NCBI GenBank assembly: GCA_032158295.1
Contig: CM063261.1
Span: 682,001 to 746,000 of the forward strand
From: Pycnopodia helianthoides
Lineage: Eukaryota > Echinodermata > Asteroidea > Forcipulatida > Asteriidae
Length of the DNA stretch: 64,000 nt
Direction of reading: 5' to 3'
This document shows, piece by piece, positions 49,013 to 61,700 of this stretch (the stretch's first letter is position 1; each line of letters opens with the position of its first letter). The notes under the pieces are model-generated. The model saw only the letters and a list, made by a program, of their open reading frames with translations. It was not told the origin of the DNA and searched no databases. A program made the position numbers and the translations under genes.

Positions 49013-51186
49013 TTGCTGAAGCACACAATCAGCTAATCCCCAAACAATTCTGCTTACCGAAAAAGGATCACCAGCCAACATAAAATGTATTGTGTATCCC
49101 GTTTGTGACTGATTTCTTGCTCATTTTTGCTAAGCAGAAATTTACGAAGCAATACCTCTTAGCTGTGCTAGAAGTTTTATATCATTGGACCCTCATGATA
49201 AAAAAAAAATAGAGAGGTTTAAATGAATGCACCCTTCCGACAACCGTAACAGTGTAACGTTGCTTTAATTAAGTTTTTATTTTACCCCTAAATTTAATAA
49301 TGAAGTAAGTGTCCCTCTTGATATTTGGACTGACTTCTTTGGTAATGCCTAGCAACAACATTCAGTCAGAGCATTTGTTGCTATGGTTTGGGGTTGAGGG
49401 TTTACTAGTGCATATGTTTACCCGCAGAGTAGTCGCCTGTTAATATAGGCCTAATACATGCTTGCTATAAAAGATCGGGGGAAGAGTGAATTAACAATGT
49501 TTATGATATAATCAAAATTAGCAGGATACCAGTCACAAATGGTACGTGTGACATGCATGGTTTTGGGGCTGGTAACCTCAGAAGCATAATTGAGTGCTTA
49601 TAAAATGTGTCTGTTTAAATGTTGAAACTGTGCCCAGAGCCAAACAACACTTGTTGACTATTTATACATTTCATACTCGTGCAACGTAATATAACAACAT
49701 GTCAATATAGAAGAATGTGCTTGTTTGGGTTTTTTTTTTCATCTGGAAATATAAGGACACAAGGCTAACGTCAACACAAACCTGAGAATACATGGGCCGT
49801 TTGTCGGTGTTCATGAACAATCTCAATCATAAAGCCCACTCGTGATTCATATAGAAACACAACGACTGACCATCAGAGAAACATTGGGAAAATAGCATTT
49901 AACCAATCAATTTGGTGCGTCAAACTTCTCACCTTTGACTTTCATCTAGCCTATTCCCTAATTGGTTATTTTGCTAGGATCCTTCCTCATTCTAACAAAA
50001 ACCAACACCATCTGGTAACTGCATTGATTGTTTTGAGTGCCGTAATTGAAATAGGCCTAAGCTATGTATGAACGTGCACTAAAACAACAATTCCACGACA
50101 AGCTAATTCGAAGAAGTTTGTATGTTGTGATTAAAAACAACTAGGATAGGAATTATTTCTTCCAAGGCGAACGATGTTTCATCTCATATAAACAAAGATG
50201 ACATCACTGTGAAGAGGGGCACTAGGTCAAAGGGTACAAGAGCATCCGTTTTGTTAGTACGCTAAGCTGTGAGTCATCATACCCTATCACTGTAGAATTA
50301 TATAACTGATTATAGCGTTGGTTTTTGACAGGGTGAACTCATCCCATCGTCTAGTATTCAATAAAATAATACCACATTAAACCACGAATCAAAGAGCAAG
50401 GACGGACAACCAGCCTGCAATGGGGTGGTCACATTTTCGAGAGAACACCTGTATATATATATTTTTTGCAAACCTCGGCTTAAAGGCTCCGGCTTCGGGC
50501 TCCGTTTGATGTTGAAACACGACAAAATGCTCACTGCTGCAAGCTTGATGACGGAGCCAGAGCCGGAGCCGCAGCCCAAGCCGATGGTTTGGAAAAGGCC
50601 CAAAACATGGAGCAACAGCTCACGGATTTATGTTCGGACCAATTAATCTATCATGGAAGACCCCCGCCCTCCCTCAATCACAACAATTTTACACTTCGAT
50701 TTCAGCAATCGAAACAGGAATTGGCTTGTGATGAATGTAGGCTACACACAATCTCTGACAAATCAAGCTCATGGTACAAAAAGGAAGGCTTTGAAATAAA
50801 ATCGTTCAGAAGTTGTTTCGATTACAAGATATACCAATAGTTACCCTCAATTGTAATGCTTACATTTTGTATGGACTTCGAAAGGAGCATAACACATGTC
50901 TACGAAATTGGCTTTTAAGACAAACAAAGAGTTGAGAACATTTGGGGGGAGTAGTTAGTGTCAATCTGACAGTTCGCTGATTATTAGTATTGTCATCATT
51001 GAAGAACCCCCCCCCCCACACACACACACACACACCACCACCACCACCACCACCATCACCACCACCCCAACCCCCAATCACAATTTGCAGCAATAAAAAC
51101 AGGAATTGGCCTACAATGAATGGACACGAAATTTCTGGCAAAAATAAACCATCTGGTTTTTATTTTCTCTGCCGAAACGTGACCAC
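49013..51186. other. Gene-less stretch
   Basis: No exon can be supported. It contains a MITE fragment (49515-49590), a palindromic GGAGCC/GGCTCC-rich patch at 50480-50580, and a poly-C plus (CA)n/(CAC)n tract at 51008-51065. Confidence 0.5.
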
Positions 51187-51190
51187 TTAA

Positions 51191-51558
51191 AGGCACATTA
51201 CAGAATTGGTAATTGTAAAATATACTTTTGATCACAGATTTACATAAAACTTACACGGTCTAATGATGATGATAGTAGAAAACATCCCTAGAAATATTTC
51301 TGGCTGAAATGCCATATTTGATGAGAAATAAATAAAACTAATTTCCGATTGGAGTTTATCGCTCATGAGCGTTTTATTCATGCATTGTATAACACATGCA
51401 AATTTGTAATCGGTTTTGCACTATTTTCTCGTGACCCAGATGGCCGATCGATCTCAAACTTCTACAGGTTTGTCAGTTTATGTATATGGTAGATTACATA
51501 AAGTGCTTACACTGCCAGCCACTGTTTTGTTTGCAAAAACCAATTCTGTAATGTTCCT
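51191..51558. mobile_element. TTAA-flanked MITE, inverted orientation copy
   Basis: 368 bases with the same ends as the copies at 6317 and 44660 but in reverse orientation; TTAA at 51187-51190 and 51559-51562. It lies upstream of the FABP promoter. Confidence 0.88.
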
Positions 51559-51939
51559 TTAATCTAATGACACGTTCGCAGCTCGGTGTTGTGGTGCGTT
51601 TGTAGAAAATGAGAGGATTAGACAGAAAACAGAAAGTTTATGTTGCAATTCATCGAAGAATTTCATTTATATTTTAAGAAACAGACTTGAAAGGTGATTA
51701 AAAAACCCTCCCAGTTTATTGCCAATAAATGTAGAGCACAGTGATTTACGACGGTCGTATTTTAAAAGTATACTTGTATTACGTAATGCTCGGGACAGAT
51801 ATTGCGAACTTTGTACGCGTATTTATGAACGGACAATGAGTGAAGACACACACGACTGGGGTCACCGTGTCACCAGCAACTGTGTCACCAACACTGGGAG
51901 GTTTAAGCCATAACGCCACATGTTTACCTTCACGGATAG

Positions 51940-52113
51940 CCAATCAGAACACGGGATGTGGAGGGCGTTGACAGTCTGGATTCTCATTGGTGGGAAGCTT
52001 GAGGGTGCAGCATTATAAGAAGGGGTGGGTTGAGGGCTTCATCAGCATCTTTCTCCAGCCGAACACCTTGAAAGGATCACGGTCAACTGACTGCTCTTTC
52101 TTCCATCCGAAAG
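51940..52113 (+). promoter_or_regulatory. FABP promoter and noncoding first exon
   Basis: CCAAT at 51940-51944, an inverted CCAAT (ATTGG) at 51986-51990 and TATAAGA at 52014-52020 form a compact promoter. A noncoding exon is expected from about 52044 to 52113, ending at a consensus donor (AAG|GTAAGAG). It joins the acceptor at 54496 across a 2.4-kb intron. Confidence 0.7.
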
Positions 52114-53372
52114 GTAAGAGACCCAATTCTTGATTTGTTGTTTCTTTCTCTGTAGACTTTTAGAGATCCAGCCTTTTAGGACCCATCTCCATCAATCTCT
52201 TAACCTTAGGGTTTGGCAACACTGATGACCTAGCAATAATTGTTCTCCATGTCTCTCTGTCCTCCACTGTCCTCTGTGAGTTGGGAACACTTCCCTCCTG
52301 TCCACTCTTTGCTAATGTCTTCCCGTCTCTTCCTTTTGTCCCTTTTCCGTCTTTCTTTCATTGTGCCTTGAACAAGTTGCTCTTTTCCAGGCCAGATGAA
52401 CGGGAGACATGACCATAGCTGTTTCCGTTTCTTCACTGGTCAGGAGATCTTTGTACATGTTGGACAACCCAAACTTTTACAACACGAGCAGAGTATACTG
52501 TTCGAAATGTCGAGACCAAACCGGCTCTTTTCAGAGCCAACACTCCTCCCAAAAGAGATTTTACACATGGTACCCGCAAGTTTACTACTATTTACAGTTA
52601 TAGTTACTTCTTTTACAACACAGTTTACCAGTTGCTTGGTTTACCAGTTGGGATGTTTTGTTGTCTTAATTTGGAATAATTGTATTCCACCTAGCAAGAT
52701 CTGTTGTATACACTTGTTCACTTTTTCCAGTGAGGTATTTACTGCAATAAGTAGGAATATTTATCATGAGAATTTGGTCCCTGGTAAATTATTTTAAGTG
52801 CACCATAGATGGCCCGAACAACAAAGCCTTCAAGAATCTAATTTCATTTAATAGCTCCATGAGTCCAGTCCCATAAAAAAAGTCATCTTTGTTACACTAG
52901 GAGTATTCATGAGCACAAGTACCATTAGTAGCAAAAATTTCAAATTAAAATGTGTGAATGTTTGTTTGATATCAAAAAGCGCATGATTTCGTTCTGAGAC
53001 GAACATCGCACCTTTCAAACAAGTCCTGCACGTAGTTCATGTTAAAGTGCGCGATATTGGGCCCATGGCTCCCTAAAACTGTTTGAAATCGCGAGAGACT
53101 TGCGCGATTTATTCTAAAGACAATGGATTATTAGACTCGACTGCAGATCAAGTTTTTGACATTTAACTTTGTTAAATACATTCGTACTTGTAGTATACAT
53201 AGCATACATACCCCTGATGGACATTTCTCGGTGAAAATTTAACACTTCATTCAGGTTTTTAAAGATTTTTTTTTACGACGTTACCAGTGTATGGTAAACA
53301 CAAAATAAAAGCGATGACGTCATCAATTTTTCAACCCAAGGGTCATTGCGTACACACACTGATGCCTGCTTA

Positions 53373-53626
53373 GGCCTGCGCTAAACGTCGCACGTTTGTC
53401 GTGTCGAACTCAAACAGTTGTAAAATTAGGAATTAAATTCGACAAAAGAGCGACGTTTAGCGCAAACCTTTTATTTAAGTTCGGCACTGCCGTGTAGCAC
53501 GGCAAGCCCTGCCGTGCTACACGGTAGCGGCACGACACGGTGACAAACGTCGCGCTCTTGCCGTGTCGAATCGAACTGAAAACATTTGAGTTCGGCTCGG
53601 CAAAAGTGCGACGTTTAGCGCAGGCC
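53373..53626. mobile_element. Harbinger-like MITE, 254 bp
   Basis: Terminal inverted repeats GGCCTGCGCTAAACGTCGCA are perfect over 20 bases at both ends. TTA flanks both sides (53370-53372, 53627-53629), the three-base target typical of PIF/Harbinger transposases. A nested palindrome (CCGTGTAGCACGGCA and its complement, 5-base loop) lies at about 53488-53522. Located in the 5' intron of the FABP gene. Confidence 0.85.
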
Positions 53627-54519
53627 TTACATCCACCACAAAAACCCACTTTAATCTGGCATCCGATCTTCGTATTAAAAGCACCGTATTGACATTTATT
53701 CTTTTATGTTCGTTCTGTCAACTCGCACCTGTAGCAGATTACACTCGCCAATCCCACTAGGCCAGAAAGCAAACTGAGTTCAAAGGCGCGCTGTTTACTT
53801 TCAGTCATTATGTCAACATTAAGACATGGATAATCTTAAAACTTAAAAAATGTGACCCTTCGTTTACATTAATTGGTTTTTTGTAACCATGGCAACATGT
53901 TGGCATCTTAGTTTATCATTATCAGGCTGTGTTTTTTTCCATTTGTTGGATGAAGCCCTCCTCACGCAAGTTCCACTCTCTTCTCTTTCTTGCTTTATTC
54001 TACCCCTAATCTCCCTCTTCTTCCTTGTCCGTCTATTACGTTGTTATTTGGTTAGTCTTTGTCCACCTGTTGTCATGCTTTCTTGACAAATGCCTGTCCA
54101 TCTCCATTTCATTCCCTTGATCTTTCCTAGGATGTCTTTGATCATTGTTTTTTTGACTGATGTTGTCTGACTTTATCGCGTAGAGCTAGTCTCATCAGTC
54201 TCCTTCCCTTTATTTTAGCTCGATGTGTCCATGTATTATTTTGTGTCTGGTTGGCCATGGCTGTGCCCCGTATGTCATTGTTGTTGGATGCACTGATTAT
54301 ATTTCTTATAAAACTAATTCTTCATTCCTATATTGAAATTATTTTAAACATCAATTTCAAAAGATGATGTCATTGTTTATCTCGTCTGCTGTAAACTGGC
54401 CTCAATTCCACAAGGGATATGTCCAATTCACCTCACAAATGCAATTTACTCCAATAGTGGTCTCACTGTACTCAAGCAACCCTTCCTTTCTTGCAGTTAC
54501 CAAACTCATCTCTACCATC

Positions 54520-55880
54520 ATGCCTTGTGACTTGAGTGGAAAGTGGGTGTACGCCAGCGGGGACGGTATGGATGCCCTGTTCGACCTTCTGAAGGTCCCT
54601 GCTGAGAAGCGCCCAGCCGACCCCTCCTCCACCGTGGAGATCACCCAGAGCGGTGATGACTTTACCGTCAAGACAACCACCCCCGATGGCAAAAGCCGTG
54701 AGGCCAAGTTCTCAATCGGTGAGTTGAACATTGGGGCAAATAACATTGACCAAGAACAGTGGCATAACCGAAAGGGAGAGCAGCCCCCCCCCTCCCCCCC
54801 CCCCCCTCGCACATCCATGTTAACCATTTGAAGACCTCAGTCCATCTTAATAAATTGAAGACCTCAGCTAAGTGATGTTTATCAGTGTTTCTGCTCGGCC
54901 AAACATAAGCAGAAAACCAGTCACAGACGGTAAATGTGATACGGTATTTTGGCTGGTCTGTAAGCTGAATTGTTTTGTGCTTAGCTGCTTTTTGTGCAAA
55001 AGCAGCTCCAATAAAAGTTGAGCCCTGTCTTCTTCTCATCATTACGTCAAGTTTCTATTGGCTGCTATCTCTGAGGTCAAATAATAGAAACTTGCACGAG
55101 CCGAGCACAACTCTCAGCCAATTATGTCTTTATTGACCTCAGTGAGGGCGCTGTTCAGGCTTGTGACGTCATAAGCAAGCGGTCTGTACCAGCGCCATGA
55201 AATCTTTTTCATGAACCAACATCCAACAGAAATATGTTATCTTACTTAAAGCCTTGGATAAAACTATGATCTCGAGAAGTAACAAATCCCCCACAACCGA
55301 CTAGAAATAAGAGGTCTTCTATTTTGTTTGTTCGAATGATTTCTTTAAAGTGCATTAATTCTTCTTAATTAATTCTGTTGGAAAGCAGTAAAGTACAAAC
55401 GAAATAAGCAATCTAGTAAGGTTCTTATGAGTTTTGGTAAATAAATGAAAATAAATGGTGGTGTAACAACTTGACGTTTCGATCAATATGCTTTGATGTC
55501 TTCATTAGTACTACCACAACTCACAGAGAGATTATTTCCACAGCAAGTCCTATTAGATTGTATCCCACTTTACAAAGTTCAAAATCCTACTTATTAACAA
55601 AATGTTATCATAATTATTAACATTACTATTATTCCGATTAAAAACTAATTTCATCGCGTGTTTTCTCTTCTAAACTTCAGGTGTTGAGTTTTCCGACCCC
55701 GACATCAAAGCTCTACGAGGCATGGAGGTCAAAGCCACACCCTGCTGGGATGGAGAAAAGCTCGTCCTCAAGGGATCAGGTGGAAATGGGTCAGCGACCC
55801 GTGAGCTCCGTGGAGGTCAGATGGTCATGACCTTTGACATTATGGGAACCAAGGCAACACGCTGCTTCAACAAGGCATAA
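54520..55880 (+). CDS. Intracellular fatty-acid-binding protein, two coding exons
   Basis: Cytosolic beta-barrel carrier of fatty acids or retinoids (calycin/FABP family). Coding exons 54520-54718 and 55681-55880 give 132 residues, the family norm. It opens with MPCDLSGKWVYASGDGMD (family: G-x-W after the first strand), has a helix-turn-helix region (ALFDLLKVP), FSIGVEF, a GEKLVLKG strand, RELRGGQMVM, and ends TRCFNKA, matching the usual T-R-x-[YF]-x-K-x end and its carboxylate-binding arginine. The ATG follows the acceptor TTGCAG (54491-54496) by 23 bases. A noncoding first exon and TATA promoter lie upstream. Polyadenylation signals AATAAA at 55958-55963 and 56051-56056. Only one intron interrupts the coding region, against three in vertebrate FABP genes. 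Exact ligand not inferable. Confidence 0.93.
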
Positions 55881-55957
55881 ACATCGACAACAACTGCATT
55901 CAAACATTTATGATCAGTACAAATTTTATTAAGCTAATGAGAATGGCTTTAATCTGT

Positions 55958-55963
55958 AATAAA
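55958..55963 (+). terminator. FABP polyadenylation signal
   Basis: AATAAA 78 bases past the stop codon; a second copy is at 56051-56056. Confidence 0.65.
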
Positions 55964-56729
55964 ATTAAGTAAAGATTTTTTTACGCAAGTCATCACCTAT
56001 CCACTTGTATATCTAAAGTAATGAACAAAGCTATGTGAATTTTGAAACTAAATAAATCACAATTTTTTGTACATGTATCAATGTATCAATGTCTTTTAGC
56101 CAAATAATTATTGACTCTGTGTGGTTATTAGTATAGAAGTGAAGTCAACCCTATAACTGGTGTACATATGTTTATATTTCAGATCAAATTAGTAGTGGCA
56201 TAACTAGACATGTTCACTTGGTGGGGGGGGGGGCAGGTTTAAAGACATAATTGGGGGGGGGGGGCTTTTGTGTATGGAACCAATCATTTGAACATTTTTT
56301 TAAATTACATTGGGGAGGGTTCTGAACAGGGGTGATCTCAACCCCAACCCCCATGCTGGTTACACCATCGCAAATTAGTCAGATATTGACTTGAAAAACA
56401 ATCAGGGTTGTGAAAAAATCCCTGAAAATCCTGGAGATGGGTACCAGACCGGTAGTGATCTCTTCTAATAGGAGATGGAAGTCCCTGAACATGCAGCTGG
56501 TGCCATATTTCAGAGTATTTACAGACTGTCTACATTGCCAGAAATGGACAACCTAGAGTTTTGCAATGTAGGCCTACAGGGCTATAATTATGTCTTACGC
56601 CAAAAAAAATGGAGATAGTTGAAAAGATCTTAAACACAAGAAAACTGACAAATCACAGGCCTGAACAATAGTCACACGGTTTGAAATACCCACTTGACCA
56701 TCGGCCAAAGGCACTGGGGCTCACTACTC

Positions 56730-58322
56730 AACAAGTCTTGCAGTCTAGTATTTAACCCCACAACCAAACAAGTCTGACAGTCTAGTATTTAACCCCACAA
56801 CCAAACAAGTCTGACAGTCTAGTATTTAACCCCACAACCAAACAAGTCTGACAGTCTAGTATTTAACCCCACAACCAAACAAGTCTGACAGTCTAGTATT
56901 TAACCCACAACCAAACAAGTCTGACAGTCTAGTATTTAACCCCAAACCAAACAAGTCTGACAGTCTAGTATTTAACCCCACAACCAAACAAGTCTGACAG
57001 TCTAGTATTTAACCCCACAACCAAACAAGTCTGACAGTCTAGTATTTAACCCACAACCAAACAAGTCTGACAGTCTAGTATTTAAACCCCACAACCAAAC
57101 AAGTCTGACAGTCTAGTATTTAACCCCACAACCAAACAAGTCTGCACTTTATTATGTTAACGCCAAAAAAAATGGAGATAGTTAAAGTATTTAACCACAA
57201 CCAAAAAGAAATCAGGCTGAACTAGTCACAGTTGATACCACTTGACCATCGGCCAAAGCACTGGGGTCACTACTCAACAAGTCTGACAGTCTAGTATTTA
57301 ACCCCACAACCAAACAAGTCTGACAGTCTAGTATTTAACCCCACAACCAACAAGTCTGACAGTCTAGTATTTAACCCACAACCGAACAAGTCTGACAGTC
57401 TAGTATTTAACCCACAACCGAAACAAGTCTGACAGTCTAGTATTTAACCCCACAACCAAACAAGTCTGACAGTCTAGTATTTAACCCCACAACCAAACAA
57501 GTCTGACAGTCTAGTATTTAACCCCACAACCGAACAAGTCTGACAGTCTAGTATTTAACCCACAACCAAACAAGTCTGACAGTCTAGTATTTAACCCACA
57601 ACCAAACAAGTCTGACAGTCTAGTATTTAACCCCACAACCAAACAAGTCTGCAGTCTAGTATTTAACCCACAACCAACAAGTCTGACAGTCTAGTATTTA
57701 ACCCCACAACCAAACAAGTCTGACAGTCTAGTATTTAACCCCACAACCAAACAAGTCTTGACAGTCTAGTATTTAACCCCACAACCGAACAAGTCTGACA
57801 GTCTAGTATTTAACCCCACAACCAAACAAGTCTGACAGTCTAGTATTTAACCCCACAACCGAAACAAGTCTGACAGTCTAGTATTTAACCCCACAACCAA
57901 ACAAGTCTGACAGTCTAGTATTTAACCCCACAACCAAACAAGTCTGACAGTCTAGTATTTAACCCCACAACCAACAAGTCTGACAGTCTAGTATTTAACC
58001 CCACAACCAAACAAGTCTGACAGTCTAGTATTTAACCCCACAACCAAACAAGTCTGACAGTCTAGTATTTAACCCCACAACCGAAACAAGTCTGACAGTC
58101 TAGTATTTAACCCACAACCGAACAAGTCTGACAGTCTAGTATTTAACCCCACAACCGAACAAGTCTGACAGTCTAGTATTTAACCCACAACCAAACAAGT
58201 CTGACAGTCTGGTGTTTAACCCCACAACCAAACAAGTCCTGCAGTCTAGTGTTAAACCCCACAACCAAACAAGTGCTGCAGTCTAGTATTTAACCCCACA
58301 ACCAAACAAGTCCTGCAGTCAC
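56730..58322. repeat. 37-bp satellite array, about 40 units
   Basis: The unit is 37 bases (core AAGTCTGACAGTCTAGTATT, then TTAACCCCACAACCAAAC). About a third of units differ by one base in runs (CCCC/CCC, CAAAC/CAAC/CGAAAC). The array is broken at about 57144-57270 by a copy of its own left flank (56596-56730), so it consists of two blocks with the same entry sequence. It lies between the 3' ends of the convergent FABP and PBLD genes. Confidence 0.95.
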
Positions 58323-58421
58323 TGGAAAGTGTTTTTCCAGACACACTTAATAAAGTTGATCAAACCCAAACCTCCAAGGAGTATTTTGGGTTAAGTAGAA
58401 AAACTGAGCTACAAACCAGTG

Positions 58422-58777
58422 GTCTAATGGAGATTGTTTTAAAAATCTACCGCAGTCTTCATGATAGAATGTACAACAATGTATGATCATCATCAGAGAA
58501 GAGCCATTATTCAGGCAAGCCAAATAACCGTTGGGGAAGCAAGGGCTGATGAGAGATGTCCTAAATAGCAATTTCACCCCTAGAACAACCGTAGCTCGTC
58601 TAATGGAGATTGTTTTAAAAATCTACCGCAGTCTTCATGATAGAATGTACAACAATGTATGGTCATCATAAGAGAAGAGCCATTATTCAGGCAAGCCAAA
58701 TAACCGTTGGGGAAGCAAGGGCTGATGAGAGATGTCCTAAATAGCAATTTCACCCCGTAGAACAACCGTAGCTCGTC
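58422..58777. repeat. 176-bp tandem duplication covering the end of the PBLD last exon
   Basis: Copy 1 (58422-58600) and copy 2 (58598-58777) are nearly identical. Copy 2 contains the last 13 codons and stop of PBLD. Copy 1 repeats them with a one-base deletion (CCCCTAG against CCCCGTAG) and lies past the stop, in the presumed 3'UTR. Confidence 0.92.
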
Positions 58778-61700
58778 CGAGGAGATCAACCCGCCCATCA
58801 TCCTGTACCCTCATCTGAACATCTCCGCCCCTCTTTGAACACTGACGAGCTGTTAAAACACATAAATAGACAATCGTGACTAGGGTTGCCAGTAGAGGGC
58901 GCTGCTGAACATTGTAGTGTCAGCAATTCGGATGCAGGGTATCACTTCACACTTACAAAAGTCAGTAGCAGTTATAGAAAAATCTCAGTTCCTATCAACA
59001 ATTGTGAGATTCCAATTGATCTCAGTGATTGTTTGATACAGAACTGATATCCTAACCCTACTCGGCCATAAAGATCTTTATCCTATTCGGAGGAAGTGAG
59101 TTCTCAGTCCTAAGCAGCTACGGGAATCTCAAATCTCAATCCTATTCATTACTAATTCAAGGGTGATGAGAGGGAAATCCTACTGACGACAGTTAGATCT
59201 GCGCATCCTACTTGGTGAAAAGAAGAACCCACTCCTTCTCAGTGGTGGTGAGTTCCTCGTCCCATTTTGTGGTAATGCAGTCCCTACCCTACTCAGCAAT
59301 AGTCGGATACTAATTTAGGTCAGCAATAGTGAAATCAGAATTCTACCAAAATATAGTGAGTTCCAAACCCTACGTAACTCAGTTATGAGATTTTAAACCT
59401 AATCAACACAATTACATCTCCACTGGAGATGTAGCTATTCTCCACACTACTCAGCACCGGTGAGAACTAAAGATAGCTCAGAAATAGTAAGATCCCAATC
59501 CTACATGGTGATAGTAAGATCCCAATCCTACTCAGTGATAGTGAGATCCTAATACTGCTCAGTATTTAGTGATAGCTAGATGTAGATCCAATCCTACTCA
59601 GTGATAGTGAGATCCTAATACTGTCAGTATTAGTGATCTAATGTGAATCACTAGATGTAGATCCCAATCTACTCAGTGATTAGTGATAGCTAAACTGTAG
59701 TATTTAGTGATAGCTGATGAGATCCCAATCTGCTCTATAGTGATAGTGATGATCCAATCCTACTCAGTGATAGTGAGATCCCAATCCTATAGTGATATAG
59801 TGAAGGATCCCAATCCTACTCAGTGATAGTGAGATCCCAATCCTACTGGTGATAGTGAGATCCAATCCTACTCAGTGATAGTGAGATCCAATCCTACTCA
59901 GTGATAGTGAGATCCCAATCCTACTCAGTGATAGTGAGATCCTCAAATCTCTTAGTGATAGTGAGATCCAATCCTACTCAGTGATAGTGAGATCCTAATA
60001 TTACTCAGTGATAGTGAGATCCTAATACTGTCAGTATTTAGTGATAGCTAGATGTAGATCCCAATCCTACTCAGTGATAGTGAGATCCCAATCCTACATG
60101 GTGTATAGTGAGATCCCAATCCTACTCAGTGATAGTGAGATCCTATATATACTCAGTGATAGTGAGATCCTAATACTGCTCAGTATTTAGTGATAGCTAG
60201 ATGTAGATCCCAATCCTACTCAGTGATAGCAAGATCTCAATTATTTTCAGATAACAGAGCAATCCTACTTAAATTACATGACAAACAGTTCTTCATTTTA
60301 CTCATGTGAGATCGACATTAGCTCACATTTGAATAGTTTTTTTATCGGTACTACCACTACAATTTTTTAACATTCAGAAAGCTAACAAACTATCAAATAA
60401 GAATGAAATTCAAAACTTACCATAAAGTTCTTTCTTGCCTAATTTCTCGGCCCAGTAACCAGCTAGAACAGTGTGTGCAGAGCCTGAATAAAGGTAATTA
60501 AGATGTAACACTAATGATCATCTTATTAATAAGGGAATAAAAGAGTGGCAATGAGGTCTTAAACGGCCATTTAAAACCGGCAGGGTCGTGGCCGTGTGAT
60601 AAAAGCCTGAGCCCTACCTAGGGTGAGAGAAGCAAATTATGGTCAAATGTCATTTATGCAAATGACAGGGTCATCTTAACTTTTTCCAGTGTCCGCATTA
60701 ACTTACCTGTAACAGGATCTTCTGGAATACCGTTCCATGGAGAAAAATACCTTGAGATGAAATCATACTGTCTGCCCTCTCCGTCCACGGCACCGTTGTC
60801 ACGGTTACCCTTCAGCGTAACTATAACACCCCGCACGTGGGAAGCGTTAGGGGCGGCCATCATTGCTGCACAGTCTGGTTTCAGACTCTCCAAAGTGTCT
60901 CTGTAGAATAGGATAAAAAACACATAGATTTGTTAAGACTGAGATCACTCTTTCGAGATGATGGCATTTCACCTAACGAGTATCCCAAATCATAAAACGT
61001 TTTGCCCTTATGTTCTACGTAGCAAAGTATTAAATGCATGTAAAAGAACCCGAACCCAGTAGGACCATTTATTGTTAAGAGAAGGGGTTTGCCCTGCATG
61101 GTGTTGTTAGGATGGTTGGCTGCAGATTGTGCCACATCACGGTCAGGTGTGAGAAAGCACTATATAAGAATCGCAAGTTATACTACTAACTGGGCAAAAG
61201 AAAATAAGAGAAGCCTGTTTTTTTTCTACCTCATTTCCGAATCAGACAGGCAGAGAAGAAGTTCCTTATTGGCCCCAGGGGTGTATTGAACGTCAGCAGG
61301 TAACAAAGGACCAAAAACAGCCTAAGGTGTCAAAGTTGAGAGAAACAGATTCAAATCATAGGAAAAAACTGTGTCTCTGATAATAAAAAAAAAGAAAGAA
61401 GTTGTAATAACAAGACTGTTGTCGGGAAGGAATCCTCACCAGGCTGCCACGACTGATGACTCTATCTATGGCATAGTGTTAGCCAGGGGGGGGGGTGTGT
61501 CTGAGTGTCTTTTGGACACCCTGTTTTATATTTGGACACCCTGTTTTATCTGTCATTTACATGTAAAAAGTATTGTGAACAATTTGGACACCCAGTTTTT
61601 AGATTTCCAGCAAGTTTGGACATCCTTTCAACAAATCCTGGCTAAAACCTTGCTCTATGGTTTGATTGAAAAAGGACGCTCACAGGGAGGGGTCTGACTG

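Noticed and set aside
56730..58322. CRISPR-like regularly repeated array
   Set aside because: The 37-base units are directly adjacent with no unique spacers, and the genome is eukaryotic; it is a satellite.
58347..58801. Two similar minus-strand reading frames
   Set aside because: They are the two copies of the 176-base duplication in PBLD 3' sequence; the coding frame there is a different one.
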